A stretch of 16,070 nucleotides of DNA from Trachelipus rathkii (Eukaryota; Arthropoda; Malacostraca; Isopoda; Trachelipodidae). The notes beneath the pieces were generated by a model. It saw nothing but the letters and a program-made list of their open reading frames with translations. It was not told where the DNA came from and did no database searches. Below are positions 1-8,800 of this stretch, one piece after another. Both the position numbers and the translations under genes were made by a program. The number at the start of each line of letters is the position of its first letter. Within the stretch, counting starts at the first letter, position 1. The DNA lies in contig JABUQX010086785.1 in the NCBI GenBank assembly GCA_015478945.1, positions 12,501 to 28,570 of the forward strand, read 5' to 3'.

Positions 1-23
1 TATATATATATATATATATATAA
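1..23. repeat. (TA)n microsatellite at window edge
   Basis: Alternating TA from the first base to about position 22. It directly abuts the LINE remnant that follows, and probably continues to the left of the window. Confidence 0.9.
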
Positions 24-1135
24 CCAAGACATCTCCCGACATCATTTTCTCCTCTCCATCTCTTTTTACGAACTGCATGGAATACAAAAATTGATCTCAC
101 ATCAGACCACGTCCCAATAATAATTAAATATAAAACAACAAAAAAATTCAACTCCAGGATTACTTCAAGTTTTACAAACTACAGAAAAGCAAATTAGTTG
201 AAATTTGCCCAATACATCGAAACACACCTTCCTCTACTAGAAATTAGAAATTCCCACTCTCTACTTAAAGTCATAAACAATTTCCCAAAGCAGTTCAAAA
301 AGTCTCCAAGCTTTACTGTACATATCAAAAGGCCACAGGAAGCACTACAACCCCTCATTAATACCTGAAATCTGTAACTTGATAAAACAAAGAAAAATCC
401 CTTTACAACAAAAGCTTATACTCCAAATCTAAATATACCAATTAACTCCTTAAACACACAAATTTCCAATCTGATCTCCACCCATGAAACAGAACAATTC
501 AAAAAACACCTGGTTGATAGTATGGGAATGCCGAAAGCAAAAAGAACACGCCAAGTAATAAAACGTCTCTATATCTCCCAAAACAACTCTACGCCCAAAA
601 AAAAAAAGCTTTAAGAGGAACAAAAAAGTTCTCTTCCTTCCCCCAAACAGCTCTGCAATATCTTTGCACAACACTATTCCAATATCTCAAACAAACCCAC
701 CCATGCAAATAAAGAAAAATAATGCGCAAGCTAAAAAAAACGAATGAGAAATCAACCACAACCCCCATTTTCTACACAAGAAATAACTATGCTTGTCAAA
801 ACCTTGAAAAATTCCTCAGCTTCTGACCCAGACAACATCTCTAATCTTCACTCAAAACACTTTTGACCTTCCACTATAGCATTCATTACAAATATCTTAA
901 AAATATCCTGGTCATTTAACTATATCCCTCCATACTGGAAAAAGGCAATTATCATGCCTAAATTAAAACCCAGAAAAGATCCCAACCTCCCGTCTTCATA
1001 CATACCCATATCATCCTCTCATCATTGTGCAAACTAATGGAGAAAATCATACTCACCAAAATACAAGCCAATTTTTACTCTCCAAATCACCAACATGACT
1101 TTTAAAATATCCCACTCAGTACTCACTGCCACAAA
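24..1135 (+). pseudogene. Copy A: end of APE endonuclease, linker and RT finger region
   Basis: The SDHxPI signature of the endonuclease/exonuclease/phosphatase fold is intact at about 102-117 (SDHVPI); in the family its Asp and His are catalytic. Only this last part of the endonuclease is inside the window. A charged linker follows, with HETEQFKKHLVDSMG near 481-525. The RT fingers run from about 805, with readable blocks at SSASDPDNIS, AFITNILKISWSFNYIPPYW and AIIMPKLKPRKDPN, and a degenerate SYRPIS block reading SYIPIS near 996-1013. Frames change several times and a TGA interrupts after KHF. In intact relatives this protein nicks target DNA and primes reverse transcription there; this copy cannot do so. 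Confidence 0.8.
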
Positions 1136-2118
1136 TCTTGCACAGATTTACCTAAATCACCTAGAAGCTTGGTTATCTTTCAACAGAATGCCAGCCTCAG
1201 CCGAGAAATCATATATAATCTTGATCACCACAGGCAGACACCAATCATCTTTTCACCCACAAGTAACCCTAAATAACTTCCTCATCCAATAAACAAAACA
1301 CCTAAAATAATCGGATTGACTTTCGAAACCCACTTCACCTTTACACCTCACATTCAAAACATCATAAGTACAGCAAGCAAAAAATTAAACATCCAACAAA
1401 CTCTTTTTCAACACAGCTTCATTATCAAAACAACTACATCTTCAACTACATACAAACAATTCTCAAAAACTATAATCAAATGCGGATCAACAGTCCTTGT
1501 ACCCTCTAACCTCATCTACTAATAGAATTATATTACAAAAATTATAAACCACTTCTCAACGAACAATCATAGGTTGCCTAAAAACCACCCCTACTCAACA
1601 ACTGCATAAGGAAACAAAATTTCTCCCCATTCAGAATAATCTGGATAATATGATAGGTACATATTTCTACGCAAAGACTCTTGACTCTGCCCACCCATGT
1701 CATAACTACCTTCAGGAAAGCATTATATATCGCTTAAGATCCCTCACTCTTCCGCTGCCTTCTACCATCTACTTCAGCGAACTCTTTAGAACCATCCCTC
1801 CTCCTCAAAATAACACATCTCTCTCAAGGCATATTCATACTCACTTTACACAACAATACTTCAACAACCGCCCCCAAATCAACTCATAAACTCCTGCCAC
1901 CCCAAAATATCTCCAACTCAAAACACAATTCCACGAAAAACGCAAATCTCACTTCCTAGATTAAAATCCGAACATCACTCAGATCTTCAAGAATACAAAG
2001 ATAGGTTTCGACCTCAAAACACTCCCTCCCGACACTGTCGAAGATGCTTGATATAAGCTGAAACTATAGAATACCTTCTACTGAGGTGCCTGCTATTCGC
2101 TCCCTACAGAATACAATA
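1136..2118 (+). pseudogene. Copy A: RT thumb to C-terminal CxxC region
   Basis: The reading frame resumes with QIYLNHLEAWLSFNRM and SAEKSYIILITTG, which in the family lie just downstream of the YADD motif, so the palm has been lost cleanly upstream. Further blocks are PKIIGLTFETHFTF (about 1299-1340), a TYKQFSKTIIKCGS block (about 1455-1490) corresponding to the conserved YK...YGSP segment, GCLKTTP (about 1573-1593), and the terminal LPRLKSEHHSDLQEYKDRFR followed by CRRC (2034-2047) and an EYLLLRC stretch. CxxC followed by H or E...C is typical of the C-terminus of Jockey-type ORF2. Three open stretches of 60-80 codons (1095-1292, 1316-1522, 1650-1889) are fragments of this frame, not separate genes. 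Confidence 0.78.
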
Positions 2119-2590
2119 TCAAATTTTCTCCTTAAGGGACCTATATATATATATATATACTATATATTATATATATATTTATATTATTATATCATTACTT
2201 TAATTTTTAATATATATATAATACTATATACTGTATTACATACACCTTATTTAGTATAGTATATATCACTATAATATTAATATTATATATATATCATAAT
2301 ACTATAATACTATATTATAGTATATTAATATAATTATATAATATGTAATATATGTATACAGTAATAATATTATAATATAATATATTCACTTGTAAAGTCA
2401 CTATATACTCATAATATATACCTATATTATATATATATACATATATATATAGATAACCTATATATAATATATATAATACCTATTACAATCTATTATATAC
2501 ATATATACTACTATATATATATAATATACTATTATACTATATAATATTACTTAATTATATATATTAATAATAATAATACCTTTACTTTTA
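2119..2590. repeat. Imperfect (TA)n-rich tract
   Basis: About 470 bases of almost pure A and T made of interrupted TA, TATAA and ATATT runs, with rare C and G (for example CTGTA near 2230 and ACTTGTAAAGTC near 2390). No coding or RNA signal is seen. It separates the truncated end of copy A from the 3' end of copy B. The raggedness may reflect decay or assembly error. Confidence 0.9.
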
Positions 2591-2613
2591 CTCTGTTGCG
2601 CTCCACTCCCCCC

Positions 2614-3449
2614 CTACGAGAAGCGGGTGACCTCGAGATGTTTAGCCACCACTGCTATTCGGGCCCAGATATCTGTTAAAAATAGAGTGTATCAAAGTTG
2701 CGTCTAATCTTCTCTAAATCAGAGCTGTTTAGCAAAAGATGTTTTGTGCCGTCGTGTCTGTGAGGGACATCTTTGACAGGAGGGGAAAGGGTGTATTAGG
2801 AATTTTAAATTTGTTTTTCTGAAAAGAGGGATGGTGCCCAGAGAGGAGACAGTATTACTCGTGATTGGTGGTCCAAAGTTTGTTATGTATGGGATATTTC
2901 AGGCGCATATGTCTGAAGCACGGGGTTATTTGGATATGCGGAAAACGTTCTTTGGGTTAGTTGGGTATGAATGTGTTTAATAATGGGGGTAGCTGTCTGT
3001 GGGGGGAAGCGTGTTGTGTACGTTAAAATAATTTACTGCTGGTGTGATTTTATTTGTTCTAGGTGTAGGGGGTTGTTGTAATGTTTGACGCAGGGGGTGA
3101 TATATTAAAAGCAATTTACTATAAATTTGACAGCCTGATATCAAGATGTTCTTTTATTGAGAGGATTTTTGTTTCTGTTAGCAGGTGGCGGACACCACCT
3201 GTTATTAAACTGAGAGAATTATTTTGCACGATTTCTAATTTCTGAATGTTGGACAATAATGTTGAGGGAGCCCAGGCAGTTGATGCCTAGTTTCAAAGGG
3301 GACGGAGGCATTGTCCGCACATTATTGTGAGGAGGATCTCTTAATGCTGACCAAAGTTTGTTTCAATTAATGCTTTTAGCAGATTTAACTAATGTGTGAC
3401 TACATAAGTAATATTATTGATGCTGGGGGGGGTGGGTGAATGTCGTACT
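2614..3449 (-). pseudogene. Copy B: post-RT C-terminal region to stop
   Basis: The minus strand encodes a STAWAPSTLLSNIQKLEIVQ block (near 3290-3225), LITGGVRHLLTETKILSIKE (near 3215-3150) and HLDI, then a decayed stretch, then CQRC near 2767-2780 followed after a frameshift by GTKHLLLNSSDLEKIRRNFD, and a closing block with W.R...VAK.LEV ending at a TAG (2614-2616). The CxxC...H...C/S layout and the final W..P..VA.FL block are what I know from the end of Jockey-type ORF2. The same blocks occur in copy C at 7960-8550 on the opposite strand, which makes these two segments the outer arms of an inverted repeat. Confidence 0.8.
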
Positions 3450-4350
3450 GTATGTGTATTAAAAGTCAAGTCTAGGATAATCAGTTGTTTATTGATAGGG
3501 AGTCTAACATTTGATAAAAAAAACTGCTAAATGAATGTTTGATTCTTTTCTGTCTAAGGTAGGATATGTAACAGAGGATTTTTGAGGTGATGTATACATT
3601 CAGTTTGTTGTTAGCCACTATTCTAGCTTTTTCATACATTGTTGTAGTTCTCTACATCCTGTATAAAGAGAAGGGTTTTTGATCTGTGATTGGTAGGTCA
3701 CCTACATAGCTGTTAATTTTTATGGAAGAGAATATGAGATGTGGTAGATCATGCATAAAAAGGTTAAAGAGTATTGGTGACAGGATGGCTCCATGTGGGA
3801 CTCTGTTATATATTTTGTATGTGTGGGAGAAGTGGAGTCCTTGTATAACTCTAACTGTACGACCCAACAGGAAATTTGCTATTATTCTTTTTTTTTGCCT
3901 TTGATGGTTATATCTGTGTTTAATACCTTATCTACTAAAATGTAAATTGGAACCATATCAAATGTTCTGTTAATAGCTATTGATACCAGGAAATTGCTAG
4001 AAGGAGAAGAATTTCGGCTAAAACCAGTAGGGTTTTGTTGCGTTAGATCGGTTATAAGAGTGGTAGTAAAGTGTTTTTGTCTAAATCCATGTTGGGAATT
4101 TGATAAAGGGATGAATGAAAATAACCTATTTAGGATTAACTTTTCTAATATTTTGGATATTATAGAGAGCAGTGATATATGTCTATACGAGAGTAGGTTG
4201 CTTAGCTTTAACATAGAAATTATATATGTGTGTTTCCAGAGTAGTAGGAGAGTGTTAATTTGCCATGCAACGTTGAATATTTGATTTACGGCTGCAATAG
4301 CTTTGGTTCCTAAGTTTTGAGATGAATATTGGACATTTGGTCCTCTCCTA
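3450..4350 (-). pseudogene. Copy B: reverse transcriptase domain
   Basis: Minus-strand blocks in order: NLGTKAIAAVNQIFNVAWQ (near 4310-4255), SYRHISLLSIISKILEKLIL (near 4190-4130, family SYRPISLLS), LSNSQHGFRQKH (near 4110-4075), motif A as NRTFDMVPI (near 3975-3945, FD kept), GRTVRV, motif B as NRVPHGAILSPILFNLFMHDL (near 3810-3745, family NGVPQG), and motif C as SYVGDL (3697-3714, family SYADDL). The core YADD, which holds two metal-binding Asp residues, reads YVGD, so one is lost. Two open stretches, 3882-4214 and 3652-3867, hold most of the domain in different frames. This is the only one of the three copies that keeps the palm. Open stretches on the plus strand here (3722-3904, 3994-4284) are shadows. 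Confidence 0.88.
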
Positions 4351-5375
4351 CTGCTTTTGAGTTTTAAGGTTTTTTATAGTGTTGAACACTTCCAGGGGAA
4401 TGAATGAGGGGTTTTCTGGGATGGCCTTTAGCTTTTTAAGTCATTTAGTTATTTGTCAATTGGTGAAGATTGCGGGTTTGTAGCTGATTTTTGAAAAGTG
4501 GGACATTAAAATTCCATTGATTTTTTAGGCTGGAGAATTTATTGTTCTGTTAACAGATAACTTCGTAGGTTAGAGGAGTTGAGTGTGTGATGTATTGATT
4601 TTTTTTATTATGCGGAATATTTTTGTTGTGATGGTCTTAAGGTTTAGTGCTGGATGTATTGTTGTCAATTCTTTCTCTTGCTTAAATTGAATAGATTACT
4701 TATTCTGTCGTTAAGGTCTGTGATTTGGTTCTGATTCAGTTGTCTATTTTGTCTGAAGGAGTTTCTTTGTTTTATTAAAGTGTCTATTTTAGGTAAGAAT
4801 TTGGGGCTGAATTATGAGATGTACTATTGGGATGTTTTGATTGGTTTTCTTAAAGTATTTTATTGTTCTGTTAAGAGATGAAAAATCATCTATTTGGAAA
4901 GATTCTGGGTCTTTTTCTACTCGTTCAGTGAAGGCTTGCCACTTTGCCTTCTTATAGTTGATATGTTTTTGTAAAAGATATATGTGTAGGGTGTTAATGT
5001 TGAATTGCGATGGGAATTGGGATGCAATCTGAGGAGAGAGAGCGAGAAAAGTTTGCCATGTTGTGGCAACTTGAATTTAGGAGGAATAGAAAGAGATATC
5101 GATGGAATGTGGAGTTCTGGTCAAGTGGTAGAGGTCTTTGAGTAGGTTGATTTCTGTTGCTGAGGATACTGAATGAATGTAAATTTTTTTATAAGTGTGT
5201 CACTTCATGACGTGTGTGTGTGTGGGAAGGGGTATTAAGTCATGCTGGGTGATTTGCATTGAAGCTCCCGGCAAATATCATTGTGTTAAGAGGGATAGGT
5301 TTGAGTATAACCCAATGAGCAAAGTTCAGATGTAGATGGAAGATATAAAAACTAATTATATATATATAATTTTTT

Positions 5376-5420
5376 ATTGATTGGTTAGTGTATATTTTAT
5401 TGATTGGTTAGTGTATATTT
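5376..5420. repeat. 22-23 bp direct duplication
   Basis: The unit ATTGATTGGTTAGTGTATAT plus two or three T residues occurs twice without a gap (5376-5398 and 5399-5420). The copies are otherwise identical, so the duplication is recent relative to the decay of the surrounding LINE copy B, or was produced by replication or assembly slippage. Confidence 0.85.
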
Positions 5421-5587
5421 GATCGTTGTTCATTAGGAGTTGTTTTTGATTTGTGGGAATTCGGAAATTGAATATTTTTGTGTATGAATGAAATAAGATT
5501 ATATTTGGAAAGGATTTTTGTCTATTCTTATGGCTGTGTAGTTCAAAAATTAAGAGAGCTAAGTGTTTTATGTGAGATTAGATTTCT

Positions 5588-5602
5588 GTATAAGTATTAT
5601 AC
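5588..5602. repeat. Short perfect hairpin at the head-to-head LINE junction
   Basis: GTATAA, spacer GTA, TTATAC: a six-base-pair perfect stem. It lies where base composition flips from T/G-rich (copy B) to A/C-rich (copy C). Such short AT palindromes occur by chance in AT-rich DNA; its position at the junction is the only reason to list it. Confidence 0.5.
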
Positions 5603-5624
5603 GTATATTATATCAATTCTTTTT

Positions 5625-6604
5625 ACAATCCAACACAAACATCAAATCCACACATAATTAAAAAAAAAAAAATCAAATTTGCAGGCCTATACTGAAAGCA
5701 TAGACCTAGACCTAGAATGACTACAAATGACAAAGTTTTCTTCATTCAATAAAACAATACAACAATGCAGTAGCATAATTCTCAATGAAAAAAAACACGT
5801 CCCATATCATTACCACAAACAATTTAATCCCAATTTTTCACCAGAAAATAGACATTCTAATAAAACAAAGAAACTCCCAAAGACAAAATAGACAACCTAA
5901 CCTAGTGCAACTAAACCAAATCACAGACATTAACACCTTCATAAACACCTTTATTGACACAAATCAGCAAGAAAATTTGAAGTAATACACCCATATTCTA
6001 GATCACAAAAATAATACAACACAAATGTTCCGTAAATAAAAAAAATATCCTTACATAGCACACCAAATCCAACCACATACCCCCAACTCACGAAACTATT
6101 CCAAACAAAATAATAAAATTCCCAGCGATAAAATCTAATACATAATCATGTCACACTTTTCAAAAATCAGCCATAAACCCACAATCCTCACCAATAGAAA
6201 AACAATTGACCGAGTTCAAAAATTAAAATCCAATCACTCCCCTAGAAGTATCTAATTTTGAAAAGCTAAAAATCTCCCAAGCAATGATTCCAGACCAAAT
6301 ATCTAATATTCATCTCAAACATTTAGGAACCAAAGCTATCGTAACTCTCACTCAAATATTTAACACGGCATGGCAAACAAACAATTTTCCACCACTCTTT
6401 AAGCATTTCCACATAATTCCTATACTAAAGCATGGTAAACCACCTAAGGATTCGGCTTACATAGGCCTATTTCACTGCTCTCCACAATATCCATAGTACT
6501 AGAAAAAATTATCCTAAAATAGAATTTCACCCTCTGTCCTTTTATCTAACTCACAACATGGTTTTAGACAAATCACACTCTACAGCTATTCTCGTAGGAT
6601 TTTC
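5625..6604 (+). mobile_element. Decayed Jockey-like non-LTR retrotransposon, copy C, 5' part
   Basis: Plus-strand blocks match copy B in order: TKFSSFNKTI near 5730-5757 (copy B DDFSSLNRTI), the linker IDILIKQRNSQRQNRQPN (in the 66-codon stretch 5785-5985; copy B DTLIKQRNSFRQNRQ), then RT fingers in the 70-codon stretch 6284-6496 (PDQISNIHLKHLGTKAIVTL, FNTAWQTNNFPP, IIPILKHGKPPKDS, YIGLF for SYRPISL), VLEKIIL near 6498-6516, and QHGF near 6556-6567 with HSTAIL after a frameshift. The endonuclease is missing, so the copy is 5'-truncated near 5625, close to where copy B begins in the other direction. The frame is lost at about 6600, where a foldback element starts. The palm with YADD is absent. 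Confidence 0.85.
6284..6604 (+). pseudogene. Copy C: RT finger region fragment
   Basis: The longest readable piece of copy C. The run from PDQISNIHLKHLG through FNTAWQTNN to ILKHGKPPKDSAYIG aligns block for block with copy B at 4350-4180 (GPNVQ..., FNVAWQINT, WKHTYIISMLK). A stop follows EKIILK near 6520, and QHGF appears in another frame near 6556. The fragment ends in HST-AIL at the foldback border, so it codes for only the first third of an RT and has no catalytic aspartates. Confidence 0.8.
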
Positions 6605-7890
6605 AGCTGATTTTGACCCAATAAACACCACACTGTAGCTTTTTTCACCCTCTTAAATATCGTTTTCGGGTGTTTTTCTGTGTCTGTAGTCATTCTTTCA
6701 GAATTTTAAAATTTTCAAAACCTATGTTTTTGACATTATTCGATTCAACTTCTACAATGTTTTACGAAATGATTTCTAACTTGAAATATGCATAGATTGG
6801 TCCATTACCTACAAAATGCACGAAGTAGTGTTTCGATTTTTTGATATTTGTGCTCAGCAATCTCAAAATTCCAAACCCCCTTTTTACAGTTATTAAAATG
6901 AAAAATTGCAATAATTTTTTTCTACTCATGTGAACTAGGTGAAATTTTCCGAGCATATGTTGTCAAGGGAGATACACATTTTTTACCTAGATAATTTATT
7001 TGTATATGCAGTAGTTTTGGATTTGATCTTGGAACAAATTTTCCAACAAAATCTTTTTTGCAAATTTTTCAAAAATTTTCTTTTGTGTATACAAAAAAAA
7101 TTATCTAAATTCAAAAGATGCACCTCGCCCGATTAAACAGGCACTGAAAATTTGATGTTGATTGGACGAGTAGAAAAAAAATATCGAAATTTCCTTTGCA
7201 AAGAAAAACAACAAATTTTTTGGAAAAGTGAAATTTTGATATATTTTTTTTCTACTCGTCCGATCAACATTAAATTTTCAGGGCTTGTATAGTCTGGCGA
7301 GATGCCTCAATTTTAGTTAGATAATTTTTAGTATACTCAAAAGAAAAATTTTGAAAAATTTCCAAAAATGTTTTTTTGGAAATTTTTTTTCAAGAACAAA
7401 TCCAAAACTAATTCATATACAAAGAAATTATCTAAGTAAAAATTTGCATCTCCCCCGCCTACATAGGCTCTTAAAATTTAATTCAGTTTGCATGAATAGG
7501 AAAAAAATTATCGCAATTTTTCATTTTAAAAACCGAAAAAAGTGGGTTTGAAATTTTGAGATTCCTGAGCACAAATATCAAAAAATCGAAACTCTACTTC
7601 GTGCATTTTGTCGGTAATGAACCCATCTATGCACATTTCAAGTTTGAAGTCATTTCGAAAAAAAAAAATTGTAGAAGTTGAATCGAAAAATGTCAAAAAC
7701 ATAGGTTTTGAAAATTTGAAACTTCTGGAAAAAAAAATTTTTGTAGTTGATTCGAAAAATGTCAAAAACATAGGTTTTGAAAATTTGAAACTTCTGAAAG
7801 AATGATTACAGACACAAAAGAACACCCGAAAACGACGCTTTAGAGGGAAGAAAAAGCTACAGTTTGGTGTTTATAGGGTCAAAATCGGCC
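6605..7890. mobile_element. Foldback (long inverted repeat) element inserted in LINE copy C
   Basis: The left arm (about 6605-7195) and right arm (about 7215-7890) are reverse complements over nearly their full length. Ends pair as AGCTGATTTTGACCC (6605-6619) with the reverse complement of 7876-7890 (GGCCGATTTTGACCC). Matching landmarks are the CACCAC/CACCAAACTGTAGC block, TTTTCGGGTGTT, AAACCTATGTTTTTGACAT, AAAATGCACGAAGTAGTGTT / ...AGAGTTT, and GTTGATTGGACGAGTAG near the centre (about 7152-7172) against 7250-7270. The turn lies near 7195-7215. The right arm is longer because of a 69-bp duplication. No transposase frame is recognised, so it is probably non-autonomous. No convincing target-site duplication was seen (ggattttc on the left, gaatttta on the right). 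Open stretches inside it (6762-6956, 6939-7136, 7351-7551, 7526-7825, 7608-7805) are probably incidental. Confidence 0.88.
7669..7800. repeat. 69-bp tandem duplication in the right foldback arm
   Basis: The block beginning TTGTAGAAGTTGAATCGAAA at 7669 recurs from 7741, with the shared core CGAAAAATGTCAAAAAC at 7684 and 7753, exactly 69 bases apart. The left arm has a single copy of this block (about 6689-6760), so the duplication arose after the two arms formed. Sixty-nine is a multiple of three, which is why the minus strand stays open across both copies. Confidence 0.88.
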
Positions 7891-8550
7891 AAGCATTCCG
7901 AATTTTATGTCCATTTTTAGGGGTGTGAAAATTGGGCTCAATTAGGCAAATCCCTTAATAAATAAGGAACCTTCCCCTGGAACATAAATCCTCTTTATAA
8001 GGGTTCATCTTGACATAATAGGATATCAATTTTACAGTAAATCACTTTCAATAGATCTCCATCTACATTAAACACTACAGCAACCAAATGTACCAAGAAG
8101 GATAAAAACAGCACCAGCGAAATAATATTTTGATTTTTACAGCAGACTTGCTCCCCCACCAAAACCTGACACCCCGTTATTAAACACATTCACACTCAAT
8201 TACATCAAGAAACGATCTCCACATACTATAACAACACCATACTCCAATACTTCACCCGAAATCCCCAACGCGGAACAAGCTTTGCACCGTCAAACACGGG
8301 TAAAGCTGCCACGGTTCCGCTCTGGACACCACCCCCCTCTTCAGAAATAGAAGTTTAACTATTTCAACGATCCCTTTCCTTACTGTCAAATAGGTCATTC
8401 TCAAACAAGTGACAGCACAAAACATTTCATTATAGATTTCCCTGTTTTGGCGAACATCAGGCGCAATTTTACAACCCTTAACTTAAGAGATCTCTGGGAT
8501 CGGCCGGTGCTGGTGGCGAAGTACCTCGAGGTCGCCCGCTTAGACAGTCT
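7891..8550 (+). mobile_element. LINE copy C, 3' part (C-terminal region after the foldback)
   Basis: After the foldback the same LINE family resumes with an HLDIIGYQFYSKSL block (about 8006-8050; family HLDMLGxQFYA), then LLNTFTLNYIKKRSPHT (about 8178-8228), RQTRVKLPRFRSGHHPPLQ (about 8290-8346), a decayed cysteine region (CQIGHSQTSDSTKHF, near 8385-8430) and the closing VLANIRRNFTTLNLRDLW followed by DRPVLVAKYLEVARL (about 8445-8541). The last block is an unmistakable partner of copy B at 2614-2700 in reverse. The segment from the HST block to the HLDI block, about 900 bp in copy B, is missing here. The frame is open for long stretches, better preserved than in copy A. Confidence 0.85.
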
Positions 8551-8800
8551 TTTAAACTTGTATCAAATTTGAAACAAGTTTGCAAAGTCAAACATGCAAG
8601 TTTGTTGCAATTTTGCCTTGGATATCTGCAAGTTTGATTCAAATTTGTATCACGCGTGCTAGTTGACACAGTTATGACTTGCTAAAAGTTTGCCGTGCAA
8701 ACTTCTGAAAGTTTAAATCAAAGTTTAAGGCAATCTTCTGAAACTTAAATGCAAATGTAGTTTGTACAATCAAAGATCATTTGGTTAACTAAGGACCTTT
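8551..8800. other. AAGTTTG-rich non-coding segment
   Basis: The segment between the end of LINE copy C and the minus-strand SINE-like unit repeats the words CAAGTTTG, AAATTTG and AAACTT many times in both orientations (for example 8556-8600, 8628-8650, 8685-8725). This could be the body or tail of a SINE, or a 3' UTR of the LINE. No reading frame of note is seen: the open minus-strand stretch at 8478-8669 overlaps the true LINE frame and is a shadow. Confidence 0.45.

Larger units (their letters stand above)
24..2118 (+). mobile_element. Decayed Jockey-like non-LTR retrotransposon, copy A (5'-truncated, RT palm deleted)
   Basis: Frameshifted translation of the plus strand gives the order expected for the second ORF of an APE-type LINE: end of an endonuclease (LTSDHVPI, about 97-120), linker, RT finger region (SSASDPDNISNLHSKHF, about 812-865, then YWKKAIIMPKLKPRKDP and SYIPIS), an SPN-QH-F motif near 1079-1100, the post-palm helix (YLNHLEAWLSFNRM, about 1150-1190), a C-terminal region (PKIIGLTFETHFTFTPHI, about 1300-1350) and a CRRC zinc-knuckle-like motif near 2034-2047. 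Palm motifs A, B and C, including YADD, are absent between about 1130 and 1150. Numerous stops and frameshifts mean it is dead. It belongs to the same family as copies B and C. The last residues seen resemble the motif after CxxC, so the 3' end is missing and TA repeats follow. The Jockey assignment rests on domain order and remembered motifs, so CR1 or a related clade is possible. Confidence 0.85.
2600..5610 (-). mobile_element. Decayed Jockey-like non-LTR retrotransposon, copy B (most complete copy)
   Basis: The minus strand reads from about 5610 down to 2614 as a broken ORF2: endonuclease (IFAGSFNANHPA near 5246-5281; SSDCIPIPIAIQ near 5000-5035), linker (KKAKWQAFTERVEKDP near 4920-4970; DTLIKQRNSFRQNRQ near 4740-4790), RT fingers, palm and thumb (4350-3450), then a C-terminal region ending in a WARIAVVAKHLEVTRF block and a TAG on the minus strand at 2614-2616. 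Domain order and block similarity to copies A and C are clear. The plus strand here is T/G-rich, the mirror of the A/C-rich plus strand in copies A and C. No ORF1 (gag-like) region and no poly(A) tail were recognised. It lies head to head with copy C across about 5610-5625. Confidence 0.87.
4990..5610 (-). pseudogene. Copy B: APE-type endonuclease remnant
   Basis: Reading right to left, the segment contains the AGDFNAKH-like motif as AGSFNANHPA (about 5246-5275), with the catalytic Asp replaced by Ser, then THTR and an LLN-like block, and finally SSDCIPIPIAIQ (about 5000-5035), where SDHxPI has lost its His. Both changes remove residues expected to be needed for DNA nicking. The part nearer 5600 is heavily frameshifted and only weakly matches the N-terminal half of the domain. 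A 22-23 bp tandem duplication lies inside it at 5376-5420. In live relatives this domain cuts the target to start target-primed reverse transcription. Confidence 0.72.

Noticed and set aside
450..674. Minus-strand frame of 74 codons, Phe-rich
   Set aside because: It is antisense to the A-rich linker of LINE copy A and has no recognisable motif.
3722..4284. Plus-strand frames at 3722-3904 and 3994-4284
   Set aside because: They are antisense shadows of the RT domain of LINE copy B, which has clear RT motifs on the minus strand.
2614..8550. A large DNA transposon of Polinton type, suggested by 560-bp terminal inverted repeats
   Set aside because: The inverted termini encode the C-terminal region of the LINE on both strands, and no integrase, polymerase B or capsid-like frame lies between them.
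8478..8669. Minus-strand frame of 63 codons
   Set aside because: It is antisense to the closing VAKYLEV block of LINE copy C, which is the supported coding strand.
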